A stretch of 64,000 bases of DNA from Asterella californica (GCA_036924285.1 JAYKYS010000004.1:23716001-23780000), one strand, 5' to 3'; counted from the first letter of the stretch, positions 46,052 through 57,085 are shown. Notes: a model not told the origin generated them from the sequence alone. Numbers and translations: made by a program.

Positions 46052-48658
46052 ATGGCCGCTGTAGCAGCCAGGTTTGCTTTGGTTTCCAGCTATGGGACAT
46101 CATTCTCGCCACAAGGGCTTTCCACGGCGCAGTTGAGGAAAAATCGGCACCATTCAGCATGGTCAGTTAGGTGCTCAGGTAAGACTGGACAATCTGTGAT
46201 TATCGCTGCTAGAGTGAAGGTGGTGGTGGTGAGTGATCCAGTTTTGACTCTTGAACGTAGTTAATATTCTTACTGACATTGTCGAGAAATTTGGGTCCCC
46301 GCCTTTATTGACTAGTTTCGTTATTACTCTTGCTTCCTCCCTGTTTTGGTCAGTTTCGGTTTTGCAGCAAATTCCGCACAATTGGTTTTAATACTTGCAC
46401 CTCGAGAGTGCAATTAGTGGTCGTTCGACTTCTGCATTTTCGGGATTCAGAATATCGAATTCAGAAACTCCAGAACACGAAATTGTGACGTTTACACGCA
46501 CGATTTCGTGGGTGTATTGTTACGTGTCTAGTTAGGTGTATGGACTGAAGAGATTTTCGAGCTGCCATGAAATGAGTTTAAGTCCTTGTCGCTCCTTCGC
46601 CTTTCGCTTGTTCCATTCCGGAATGAGAAGCGGCGGTCTATCTCCAGGCTGGAGTTGAATCACCACCTCTATTGTGTTCAGAAGGTCCCAGGAAGTCTCT
46701 TTCATCTCTACATTCTATGCACTTGTACGAATGTCTCTGCATCGAAACTTTTTTCTAACTTGTCATCTGGAAGTACTCAGACCTCGAATCTATTCCTTAG
46801 CTCAGATTTTCGATAAATTTCATTTATCGGAAATGTGAGCTATTACATTTATTACTGTTTGTACATTTCGTCCTTTACCTCCTACTCTTTCAAACGTTAT
46901 GCCGACAAGGCCGAGCAAGCCTTGTCACTTGTCGGCAAGGAAACGATCTGCAGAAGGGCTGTATTCCAGTCCGTCCGCATAGAGGTCGTACAACACAATT
47001 AAGCTTGGGCTACGGTGATTTCGGAGTCGTCTGGTTTGTCTGAGCCCGTGAGGCTATAGATTACCAGAATCTTCACATTTCGAAGGGCAGATTTTACGGA
47101 TTCGGTGGTTGTTTTTACCTCCCAGCTTCCTTTCCTTACCTGTATAGTATTTGTCGATTGGATCGATCTCCTTCAGGAACACTTGCGTAAAGCGAAATAC
47201 ATAGAAATATGCGGTTTGGCGGCACTCTTAGTTTCATGCTGTCACTTTGCGCATCAGTTGTTTCCCGAGACTTCTCTTGTATGGGTTTGAGGTTCTGTAC
47301 CGTTTTGTTCACGTGGAACATCCTAAAGATTATACAAAGAGGGAAAAGGAAACTCATGATTGCTGGACGCCTTCCTCTTATGATTTATGTTTCCAGCATG
47401 TGTTTGATATCCGACTCTGAGCGACCAGGCAGGCTTTATTTCCTGGAACTCTGTTTCTGGTTCCATATAACTTGCATCCGAACTCAGATTACGCTACTGA
47501 AAAATGTTTCGTTTGCAGCGGTTGTTCAGTCTGGGGCCCAGGTGTTAACAGAGGCAACCCCTGCCAAGACTGATCCTGCAGCTTGGAAGACCTTTGCGGA
47601 GCGCGTGTCTGGAGAATGGGATGGCTATGGAGCCGATTTTACTTTCACAGGAGAGCCACTTGAATTGCCCTCTTCAGTGGTACCAGATGCCTTCAGAGAC
47701 TGGGGAGTAGAGATCCATGACTGGCAGACCATGTGCCCAACTCTGGCCAGAGAGGAGTCACAGGATTTCAGCTACAAAGTAATCCGGTTGCTGCCAACTG
47801 TTGGCTGTGAAGCCGATGCTGCCACTCCTTACATTACAGAAGAGAGGGATTTCAGTATCGCGAAAACATATGCTTTCCACCCGACTGGCTCCTACTCTGC
47901 GGTGTGGCCTGGAAAGGGGATACAGAGAAACAGCGCCGAGGCTGGAAGGACTGGTAAAGTTGTCATACGCGATGTTGACATGCAGGACCAATGGGAGGTT
48001 GAGCACTGTCTCGTAAAAGAAGACGGATCCACAAGGAATCGAGCAAGAATTTTGCAGCAGTTTAGGCTAGATGAAAATGTACCTAACTTGAGAAACATAA
48101 CCGTCTACCTAGAGCAGTGGGATGGTCCCTTCAGGAACGGAGAGTCTCTTGGGGGTTGTTCCACCAGTGGATCCGGTTTTGCTACGACAGTTCCTCTAGA
48201 CGCTGAAACACTATCTGGGACCTGGCATGCTGAAAGCTTCGTTGCAGGGGGAGGAAAATCGTCACCCAGACAGCTGAATCTTGAAGGATCATCGCAGCTG
48301 GATAGATCCCAGCGTGGAGAAATTGTCGCCCTTCCCAAGGATATGTGGTCCTCTGTAGTGGCTTCGGAAGACTCAAGTTCCTACATTATAGAAGCTGGGT
48401 GGCTGGTCACTCCTGATCAAAGTATCGTGTCAACTTGTGAATATCATCCTTCAGGCGACTTCAAGGTCGGAGTCACATTCATCATTACTCGTTCTTACAA
48501 GAAAAAGATTATCCACCATACTTTCACTAATCTGTCTACCTTCAAATGTTCGTCCTTATACCAATCTTGTCACTCTGCTGTTTGGATTCTTCTACTCTCC
48601 TTTCTTACCCGTTTCTTATGGTCCGCAGAGCTCCATCAGGTTTGAGCAACGAAGATGA
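46052..48658 (+). CDS. Chloroplast-targeted DUF3598-like protein, three exons
   Basis: Proposed exons are 46,052-46,178, 47,519-48,465 and 48,629-48,658, giving 367 aa. Exon 1 encodes a typical chloroplast transit peptide (MAAVAARFALVSSYGTSFS, then RKNRHHSAWSVRCS: rich in Ala/Ser/Arg, no acidic residues). The donor TCAG|GTAAGA joins in phase to TTGCAG|CG GTT, giving SVRCSA-VVQSGAQ, a plausible cleavage site. Exon 2 encodes the conserved domain: WKTFAERVSGEWDGYGADF, DWQTMCPTLA, LLPTVGCEADAAT, YLEQWDGPFRNGESLGGCST and ETLSGTWHAE. Plant chloroplast proteins with this signature belong to the DUF3598 group shared with cyanobacteria, whose function is unknown to me. Exon 3 adds only SSIRFEQRR and is the weakest part. 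Without that splice the frame would run to 48,645 through an unconserved tail. Intron 1 is 1.34 kb. Confidence 0.8.
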
Positions 48659-50189
48659 TGCGAAGTGAGAGTGCTCCATCACTGTACTACCAGGATCTCG
48701 TTCGTTCAGCTATATGGAGCGGTGTCATTTTAGCTGCTGCATAGAAGAAAACTCACGATATTCTTTGTGAGGATACGGTAAGAGATACCGCCACGGTGGA
48801 TCTTGTGTGAATATGTAATATCTGAAGCTGAAAACTGACTGAATGTGTGTCATACTGTAATTCTAAGCTACCATCAGCATTTTCATCTTGCAGTGGGATG
48901 CTCAAATTGAGGGAAAACCATATCATCTGGGTTTAAGAAGTTTTGTCTGTCAAGCGGTGCAGATTTGTTGAAACGGAGTCATGGACTTCACACATAGACT
49001 TCGTTCAGGCATATGTTGCAAAAACTTTTTGAGTTTCAGCCGTCCTCGCCACGCTAAGTGATACATACAAGTCGTCCCCTGATCATGACATATTATACAC
49101 AGTTGTTTTGACGTCGAAGAAAAGTATCGTAACGTACATCTCGTGTCTGGGTACTTTATGAGGCTGTATAAATCGAATGCCTAAAGAATGACTTTTCACT
49201 AATAACACTCTCTCGACTCGAGGTGAAACCACACCATTTGTGGTCTAAAGGTCCAAGCCCAACGACAATGCATGCAGACGCTTGAATGCTGGCGTGTCTG
49301 AAACTTGCCGTGGGATTTGGCGGTGTACTATTTCAAACCTAGAAAGATTTTCTTACAAAGGAAAAGCGAAGTTTCAGGTATCTTCTCTCTATTTTGCGGA
49401 AACTCAGAAGAAACACGAAAGTTGCGGCTTCTCTGACTTGGGAAGGTACGATTGTGGAAATCTAATCACTTTTAGCTAGACCTGAAAGTTCCGAGGCACG
49501 AAACCTAAAGAAATTAGAAACCGTCAAGAGTTCCAGCATTCCAATGATAGTAGTATCCTAGATACAGTGTAAGAGACGTGCTGATGCAATGTCCTCACAA
49601 ACTGGAGTCACCTTATGCCATGACATACGAAATGTCATCTGGATTAGCGCCCAGTGAATCCGGGTTTCGATATCATCACCCGTACTAAACTTGCTCTCTT
49701 GCCAGGGATTAGCGCCTAGTGATTACTATTTTCCAGTGCGGGATGTTCAACCTGCTGGTCTTAGCAACTCTTACCACGGACTTCACTGACTGGAAGAGCC
49801 GAAAGGTGGATTGCTGGCGGAGGCGACAGGACGAGGGTGGATTATCCTCTTAGCAGCAAGCCATAAACCAGCCAAGGTGATACCCAGCGAGGACAGGAGG
49901 AACGGAGGTAGTTACAACTCCCGAGCTCCGAGCAGCTTCTGCGGAACTCTGCAGGGAGGTGAGAAAAATCATCCGAGTGTCAGATAGATGTTCAGCAAAG
50001 GTCTTATACGTGTACGATGTACTCAGTATCAACTACTCAGCACTCTGTACTTCTGCTTCCTTCACTTGCCACCATCCTGCGTTACTTCTTCTTTATCCTC
50101 CTCTACCGAGCTACCTATACCTGCCGGGCAGAGGATGTGGACTCAGAACAGATAGGTTCATAAAAACATGTGACTGAGAAGTAATAAAT
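48659..50189. other. Intergenic stretch after the DUF3598-like gene
   Basis: The proximal part is the presumed 3' UTR. I see no further gene. The open frame 49,282-49,479 lacks any signature. Two 'ggattagcgcc(c/t)agtga' blocks (49,643 and 49,707) are a short local duplication. Confidence 0.45.
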
Positions 50190-50465
50190 CAGCCTGTTAA
50201 CGGAATGGTGAGAGATTGTAATTAGGACGAGGTATGGGGTTCGATTCTTTTCTCGGAAAAAAAATTTGAACTGCGGCCGCCGGTTTAGGGTACTTGCAGA
50301 AATAGACACTTACAATAATCTGGGTTAAGGTAATAGGGCACGGCTTGAAGTAATCAGCTAGCGGCGGGAAGGATTGATTCTCGTATATTCAAAACGAGTC
50401 TTGTTGAGTTCTAAGGTTCATGTGAGTGGGAGTTCGTCACAAAGATCCACTCTCTTTTTTTAAAA
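50190..50465 (+). repeat. SINE-like element with tRNA-derived head
   Basis: An A-box-like TAACGGAATGG at 50,198-50,208 (consensus TRGYNNARNGG) and a B-box-like GGTTCGATTCT at 50,238-50,248 are about 30 nt apart, as in an RNA polymerase III promoter. The surrounding sequence does not fold into a full cloverleaf by eye, so it is not a tRNA gene. After the head come 'ctgcggccgcc' and a body that fades into a T/A-rich end near 50,465. Confidence 0.5.
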
Positions 50466-50850
50466 ATCAAACTAATCAAAAATCAAAAATTAAAATGAAT
50501 TTGATAATTTATTAGTTTATGTGACATCTAAAAATTATTTATTTATTTATTTATTTTTCTTTCGATAAGTTTTGATCTAGTTTTTATTTTTTTCATTTGT
50601 GTATCTTGTTTGAAAATATTATTTTTTTGACATAAAAATTTTATCTTTTTTTTTCAGAATAGATTATACTGTGTCTTTATTATGATTGTATTTTTTAAAA
50701 TTTTTTTCATTGTAAATTTTTCTTGAGATTATTAGGTCTGAAAAGGATCTCACCATCTACAACAAGGTTTTGTTTTCTTTCACTTCTGAAACAATCAACA
50801 AATATATAGATTTGAAAAAATGAATGTGTGAGATTTTATTTCTTCTGATT
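50466..50850. other. A/T-rich stretch with (ATTT)n
   Basis: Very A/T-rich, with a short ATTT tandem run at 50,535-50,557 and several poly-T tracts. It lies at the left edge of the PIF/Harbinger element and may include its terminal region, but no terminal inverted repeat could be identified. Confidence 0.4.
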
Positions 50851-50851
50851 T

Positions 50852-52134
50852 ATGAGTGGATTATTTTTTGAAACAAAAAAATTCGTTACATTCGTGATCA
50901 ATTCATTAGATTATGATATTAATCATAAATTTCTCACGCTATTTTTGTTCAATCAAACGTTGGAGAATGTGCATACTATTGTACAACATCTCGAGAGTTT
51001 GGATAATACTCGACCAACACACATGGTGAGATGTGATTCATAAACAGATATAACATATGAATATTAATCTTTTGGATATTCATAAAAGAAAATAATACAA
51101 AATGTCACATAAAAATTTTACGAAATTAATAGACGAGATAAAACTTTTCATGTTTAGTATCAACGAATGATTTGTAACAAGAAAACTAATGAAACTAATC
51201 AAATGTGTGACAATGGTGATCTATCGCTTTCCTTATAATGTTCAATTAAGGCCTCTTAGCCACATATACTATATTAGAAAATTGACTATAGTGAAATATA
51301 CAACGATGATTATTGATATTCTTACCAGTATAAATAAATTATACTCCAAGTATGTACGTAGACTAGATATCATAAAGAGTAAAAATATTATGAACAAGTT
51401 TGAATAAATTTGTGGAATCTGATAAATAATAGGTGCCATTGATGATTTTCACATAAAATTGAGACACAAACCACCACAAAAGTATCTTCGAAAAACATTA
51501 TAAGAATTATCATTTTGATTACTCAATCTTGCTATAAAGAATATGCGATTTCGATTTAAAATTTTAATATTTATGTTGTATCATGCATGACTCTACTCAA
51601 GATGCTACATATTTACGACAATCAAGTTTATATCAGTTGATGGAAACAAAACGTATTCTTGCTGAACCAACATCACAGTGAGTGGAGAGAATGGTGTAAT
51701 CATTATATCTGTTGTGTTATTTGGAGATATCGTTTATCTTATCAAAGAGTGATTGATCAAACGATTTCATCGACATATTCATCAAGGAGCTGCACTCGAA
51801 AACAAATTTGACAAGTACACATCAAAAGTACGTGTGAAAATCAAAAATACATTCGATCATCTGAAAAAAATAAACTATACTTCGTGACTGTTATATGCGA
51901 CTCGAGCAAGTGCTCGTAATTGTACTTGCATGTGGAATGCTACATAACTTTGTTATATTACAAAGAGAGTCTTTATCTCATGATGTAGACCCGGTGAATG
52001 AACGACTGAATGTTACACATCTACAACTCTTTCTTGAAACTGCAACAGACAAAGTCAAGATGCAAAAAAGAAAGATCGTGAGAGATGCATTGTTCAAGCA
52101 ATTTTGTAAAATTCGTTTACGTTATAATGCATAA
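50852..52134 (+). pseudogene. PIF/Harbinger (HARBI1-like) transposase remnant
   Basis: Broken plus-strand frames show DDE transposase hallmarks. GAIDDFH at 51,432-51,452 matches the 'GAIDGTH' first-Asp motif. LFGDIVYLIK at about 51,717-51,745 matches 'GDSGYPL' with the second Asp. ALENKFDKYTSKVRVKIKNTFDHLKK matches the 'FN..HSRAR...E.AFG.LK' block, where the catalytic Glu appears to be replaced. LACGMLHNFVILQ in the open frame 51,895-52,134 matches the conserved 'CVLHN' C-terminal motif. Stops and frameshifts occur throughout, so no active enzyme is made. Harbinger transposases need a Myb/SANT partner, found at 52,440-52,960. Confidence 0.75.
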
Positions 52135-52439
52135 TCACATGTAGATATGAGAGATATATGGATAAGAACTTGAGTTGTAATAGTAGATGATGGTTGCACT
52201 AGTCCTTGAGAACCTCTTAGCAACAACTCAATCTCCATTTGACAAATCTCTAACATTTGGATCATTAAATCGAACAATCTTCTTGTTGTGTTCTTCTCTC
52301 GTTCGCTTTTTCTTGCATTTGAGTAAAGAAGTTCATGGATACTATAACGTTGTCACGGTGTGGTTTTTGAAAAGATTTTTCCTCTTCTTAGCGCTCATGT
52401 TTGGTTTTCCACTCACATCGGATTGAGAACATGCTTTTC

Positions 52440-52960
52440 TTTTCAGAGTTTCTTCGAGGTTCTCAGATACGTCAATAACTTTTCTCTTTGAGGTGATTGA
52501 GAATCATTCAAGAGATCAACAAACAACGAATGTTCACTCGATTGACATTCGTTCTCGAACACCACATCAATAAGATCTTCATTGCTCAAATCAACAAAGT
52601 TATGGAGAAGAGTATCGCTACCACCATCTAAGGTCCTAAGAATGCTTTGTTTTTTAAGCAAAAGATCTCTAATATGATGCATTTGTTCATAATATTCTCA
52701 TGAATTTGGTTGTGTACCGGTTTTCTCTTGATTGACTTTGTCGGTCTTGTATCTTTGGACCAAGTTATCAAACTTATTCTTGAGTATTGTGTACTCGAAT
52801 GATTAATTCGTCTCTTGGTTCAAACGAGTGGTTAACACTCGTCATTGATCTAGACTCATTGCCTTGGTTACAATGCAAAAAATAGACATCTTCATACATA
52901 TCTAGAAAAAACTTTTCATGTTCAGATTTTCATTCGACTTTTGGTTTTTTAGAAGCATTT
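52440..52960 (-). pseudogene. PIF/Harbinger Myb/SANT-like ORF1 remnant
   Basis: The minus strand reads LKNKFDNLVQRYKTDK, then QEKTGTQPNS and EYYEQMHHIRDLLLKK. This matches the helix-turn-helix end and linker of plant Myb/SANT-like proteins ('LKNKWDxLKxxYKxWK...' followed by a short Tyr-containing segment). The 79-codon open stretch is 52,682-52,443; upstream parts are broken. This ORF normally helps the transposase bind DNA. It is oriented tail-to-tail with the transposase. Confidence 0.6.
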
Positions 52961-54186
52961 TTGAGTTTTATTTCATGATTATATCAAATATCACTCGAAA
53001 TATACACTTAGTGCTCTATCATATGCTAAAACAAAAGCAATTGAACAAGAACTGAAAACATTATTATTTTCTCATATCTCTTTTTGAATGCTATCGTTTC
53101 AACGAAATTTGAGAGCATTAGATTGTCTTGTTGCTCATTTCGGTTGGTAGATCAAGTTCCATCTCCAATCCTCTTCTGAAAAGTGAATTCTGGTTTTGAA
53201 AAACATCAAACACCACACCATAGTCCATCAAGTCATGATTTGTTTGGTTTACCTCGAATTATGAAAAACGACACTAGAATTTACTTTAGAATGAACAAAA
53301 AGAAAAATAAATAAAAAATTCTTGTAGAATATCGTTTTCTGATCATTTTGATATAAAACATAATCTCTATTGATAAAAAATAAGAAAATATGGTGGATTT
53401 TAAGCATGGCGAAAAGGTGACTTTCAAACAATCCCAAGCACATTGTATGACCTCGAGCTCTCGAGAATCGTCTTGACTGTCACAGATTGGATACGTCATT
53501 TTCGTGAAGTGTTTGTTTAATAAACCCGGCCCGACCTTTCACTTTTAGGTCGTTGGTCTCAAACGGATCGCGCGTTGACATATCGCTTGTACATAACGGA
53601 GGAGTCTTGAGGCACTATGCCTCCGTCATAAATTTCGTAGTACGTCAAGACAAAACCTGACGTACGTCAAGTTTTGTCTCTAACGTACAGGTCTGATTCA
53701 CCATGTGAGTCGGTCTTTTGACATGAAGGCGTTGGCTCGGTTCGGACTGATGAGATGCTCAAATCAATAAAAGAGATTTCCACTGTGACTGCCCAGTTTC
53801 ACTCAGAATGTTATCTTTCTTATATATATATTTCTTAGGAAAACTAACTAAGGCCATAACCACAACAGATATTTTGTGATTAGCTTTTCTGGATTTTTTC
53901 TAAAAATCAAAGGACTCGAGGTAAATTCCCGCGTGCTGTTTTTTTGGGTTTTATACATTTAAAGAATCTGTGTCGCACCAGATTCCTTCCCAAGTTGAAC
54001 CTTGCAGTGATGTCACAGATTAACAAATTAATGCATCTTTAGTAATTAAGGATCAAGCGTGTGACATGCAACCTTAATTAACTGCCACGCGTGTGACGGA
54101 GAGCTGCCCGCGAAGTGTCAAGAGACATGCCCACTATTTTCTAAACACAGAAGGAAGGGTTTTTTTCCGTTTAGAAGGAACTGCTT
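52961..54186. other. A/T-rich stretch with a long imperfect palindrome
   Basis: The left part probably belongs to the Harbinger element. At 53,649-53,678 is a 30-bp inverted repeat: 'gacaaaacctgacgt' against 'acgtcaagttttgtc', with one mismatched pair. Minus-strand open frames at 53,249-53,499 are A/T-rich and carry no motif. No host gene is seen. Confidence 0.45.
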
Positions 54187-54331
54187 TTTTTTTCTAAGAC
54201 AAGGACCGTAGAGCCCCAAGGACCATAAGACTGCGGCCACATGCCGCAGCGTCAAAATGAACATCGCGAGGATTGAACCCAAAACTTGTCCTTCTTACAC
54301 TCGAGCTACCCTCACCACGCTACCAAGAGAT
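54187..54331 (-). repeat. SINE-like element, tRNA-derived head and poly-A tail
   Basis: Read on the minus strand from 54,331, it has a tRNA-like head: 'ggtagcgtggtgaggg' as a weak A box and GGTTCAATCCT as a B box. A body containing 'gctgcggcatgtggccgcag' follows. It ends in a run of nine or more A (plus strand 'ttttttttt' at about 54,186-54,194). Head-to-tail length is about 145 bp, in the SINE range. Confidence 0.5.
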
Positions 54332-55019
54332 GATGTAAAATTTCTCTCTCGCACATTAATAAATAGATAGGCTCGACCTCCACATTTTCTGCTCGAATTC
54401 CTACCTGGATTCCTTTCTTGCCTACCTGGATTCGCTCGTGCTGTAATTCACGGGCAGCTCTTCGTCACACGCTTGGTAGTTAATTAAGAGTCCATTAGTT
54501 TGCTAATATGTGACATCATTGCAGGACTCTCGAAGTTAGAGGATTTCCTCTACATAGCATAGCCTTTAATGCACTTTGATAACTAGAACGCCACTCCGAC
54601 GTCAGATAGCCGGTGAAACATGTCACGATTCTGTCCTCGGACACACTTGCCGAACATCAGCATCAACCGTCAGCAGCAGAGCGTCTTTCATTCATTATGC
54701 ATAATAAGTGAGTGTTTCCGCATCACGTGATCGAGAAGAGTTTCGCCAGTCATTTCATACATTCCGGTTCTCTCACTCACAACTAACGGCTCATGCACAG
54801 CGTGCGATCACACATGGAACGATCAGCTATCGCACAACAAAATCATCTCTTTGCAAAGTCCATTCGAAAACACTCTATTCACAGTTCGCGGTTCTGCAAA
54901 GAGTAGCTACTCACGTCAAGTTCCTTGCCTTCCAAGTTCGCTCGAACTCAAAGTGTACAGCGCATTGTTCTCCTCCCTTTGCATTGGTCCTTTTATGATA
55001 TCAAAAAATATATAACTAT
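54332..55019. other. No identifiable feature
   Basis: A 96-codon open frame (54,708-54,998, plus) is Ser/Thr/His-rich with no domain signature. I see nothing else that supports a gene. Confidence 0.35.
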
Positions 55020-55160
55020 TATATATAAATTTTATAATAATTTATTATATTAATAAATATATTAATTTATCACCTAACCTTTCAACAAAATGGTTAGGTG
55101 ATAAACTAAGCTTGCTGCCATCTTCTATCTTCATGAAAGAGGTGAATAAGCAAGCAAATG
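55020..55160. repeat. Dispersed palindromic repeat, copy 3 (short)
   Basis: It contains the stem 'ttaatttatcacctaacctt', the loop 'tcaacaaaa', and 'tggttaggtgataaactaag'. It is followed by 'cttgctgccatcttctatcttcatga', which matches 'cttgcaaccttctccatcttcatga' at 45,475-45,499. Only the hairpin part of the family is present. The A/T-rich 'ttataataatttattatat' before it may be part of the repeat. Confidence 0.6.
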
Positions 55161-55639
55161 ATGAATATTATATCATTTTCTGTGGAAGTGTTCGTTGTCT
55201 TTCTATTTAGACAGCATTTAATTCTGGATTCTTTTGAAAAGTGCCTTCCATAGTGCTATGTGGGCTCCATTGCAAGCAAATCCACTTGACCAAATAGCAA
55301 ACAAGATTCTCCATAGACAGAAAATTTAGTGTATAAAAATCGAGCGATAAAGAATTGATTTGATCGAATGCACTGTGTGCTTGAGGAGAATTCACAAGCG
55401 AACTGTCACATTCGGAAGACTTGACCAAGACGTAAGACTACCATCTCATTTATGAATCTAGTCAATAATGTTTGATTAAAAGGTCTTCCAAGTGGAACTA
55501 TACAGAATACGTTGTCTTCTATTGGTCTCAGACATGGGATAATTTTAAAGAATTTGCCATGCTGAACCGCTTTCACAAATGAAAGTAACAAAATTGGACG
55601 AACTTGAACACCTTGGAATTTACGGAGAGATCTGTCCAT

Positions 55640-56320
55640 CGTTATCATCGACTGATATGCTCACAAATAGCTACTTATTAAAATAGATAAAAATAGTCAA
55701 TGCATCTAGAACATTGTGCGTAATTTTGTACGTCTTTTTTTAGTTTGATCTGGGGTTCTCGAAGCTCAATCTCTACGTGAAATAGCTTGAGGTATGTTCG
55801 ATTTACAAGCACCACACCGTGAACTATAGTAGACACTCAAGTTAAAGATGAAATAATGCCAAGGTCAAGAATATGTCATTTTGCTTTAGCAAACCTAAAG
55901 CATGCTTGACTACCATCCTATGTTGAAAACACGTTCTAAATCCTCAAATGCATGAAGGACTAGACAGGCGATACCACTGTAGTTGGTACCCATTGTCCCC
56001 TGGTAAATAAGGGTGCAAACTCGAAGTCATTGTTAACTATAACCACATGAGATCTTAACAACACATGAGATCTTAACAACTCATCAGAAGTTACTCGATG
56101 ATAAAAGAAGAGTTCTTGAAAAATCTCTTGTCATTAACCCAACCTAGCATCTCGTAGAAGATGTCCAAGAAGACACCTTCACTATTCACAATATCGTGCA
56201 TGAGAATAGAATGAAACCCCTTCTTGTTGTAATAATCCACCACCAATGCACGTCCGAGAGGATCTCTAATGAGGATGCGGGTGGTATCAATTATCCCTTG
56301 TCATAAGATCTGATCAGCTA
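55640..56320 (-). pseudogene. Second PIF/Harbinger transposase remnant
   Basis: The minus strand, from about 56,300, reads GIIDTTRILIRDPLG (first-Asp region) and VVDYYNKKGFHSILMHDIV, matching 'DYxNRKGFHSIxxQxIxD'. NSEGVFLDIFYEMLGWVNDKRFFKNSSF matches the 'G.F.D...GxxHDxRVFxxS' block. GDNGYQLQW (plus strand 55,987-56,000) carries the second Asp. Near 55,930 comes FQHRMVVKHALGLLKQ, where the E of 'VERAFGxLK' is K. Stops at several positions show it is dead. It is in the opposite orientation to the transposase at 50,852 and clearly a different copy. Confidence 0.7.
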
Positions 56321-56459
56321 CATTATTGCATATATGCACTCTTTACTAAGAAAATCATTTTTGGAAATATGCTTCTCATTACACATTCTCATCTAAACAT
56401 CGGTTACAAACATGGTCTAATTGTCTATTTGCTACTCTTTATATACTTCAGTAAATTAT

Positions 56460-56670
56460 AGGCCATATACATGTGTCTTAAAGTAATGGTCCTTGATAAA
56501 ATCTGTCATTCACCACTTAATAATACATGTCTGAACATATATATGTAATCACTATCCACCAAATGAACAAGAGCTTATATTAAAATCCGCCATTCTTGGC
56601 TTAAGAATACATGTCTTAATATATATATTTAATCACTACCCACCAAATGACCAAGAGAGTTTCATTAAAG
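56460..56670. repeat. Tandem repeat, period about 84 bp, two units
   Basis: 'atcactatccaccaaatgaacaagag' (about 56,549) and 'atcactacccaccaaatgaccaagag' (about 56,632), together with 'taataatacatgtctgaacatatat' and 'taagaatacatgtcttaatatatat', show two units about 84 bp apart. It lies just outside the copia LTR. Confidence 0.7.
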
Positions 56671-56842
56671 AGAATTCTTGACAGAGGACATATCATGTAA
56701 AACTTTTGATAGAGGTATCAACGCATAGATCTTGACCTAATTTTGGTTTGGAAATGAATCTCATTATATTTCATTTGAGTTTAAAGCTCCACATCTCTAC
56801 TTTAGCTCTGGGTTAACCAGACCAACCATTTCACTACATTAT

Positions 56843-57070
56843 TGTTAGAGAACCAAACGAAGTGAATACTCTCTCCTGTAGAAGAGATATCAGTAAAAGA
56901 ATCAGTCGACTCATCATCTCTCGAGAAGAGGGTTGTTATATACTTTAATCTATGGACAAGAGGTCAGTCATTAGTCATAGAGAGATGTGACTGAGGTTAA
57001 TATATTAGATGTGACCGTAGAGTTGATTGTAGAGATGACTGAAGTCTGAACCTAGACATTATCTTTAACA
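56843..57070 (-). mobile_element. 3' LTR of Ty1/copia element (228 bp)
   Basis: On the plus strand it starts TGTTAGAGAACC and ends ATCTTTAACA, giving TGTTA/TAACA terminal inverted repeats. It is preceded on the minus strand by the polypurine tract 'taagaggggg' (plus strand 57,071-57,081). No second LTR was found; the 5' end of the element has been replaced by a LINE junction near 62,637. Confidence 0.8.
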
Positions 57071-57085
57071 CCCCCTCTTAATGTC

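Noticed and set aside
46179..46264. Continuation of exon 1 of the DUF3598-like gene to a later donor (GTGGTGGTGAGT)
   Set aside because: That donor would leave the wrong phase for the next exon, while TCAG|GTAAGA at 46,178 gives the right one.
47209..47518. N-terminal ~100 codons of the long open frame at 47,209-48,645
   Set aside because: They lie before a good 3' splice site (TTTGCAG at 47,512-47,518), are unconserved in composition, and a transit-peptide exon at 46,052 joins perfectly in phase instead.
50190..50260. Functional tRNA gene
   Set aside because: The A and B boxes are present, but I could not draw acceptor and anticodon stems, and the sequence continues into a SINE-like body.
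54708..54998. 96-codon open frame as a gene
   Set aside because: It has no domain or homology signal, a composition typical of chance frames, and transposon debris on both sides.
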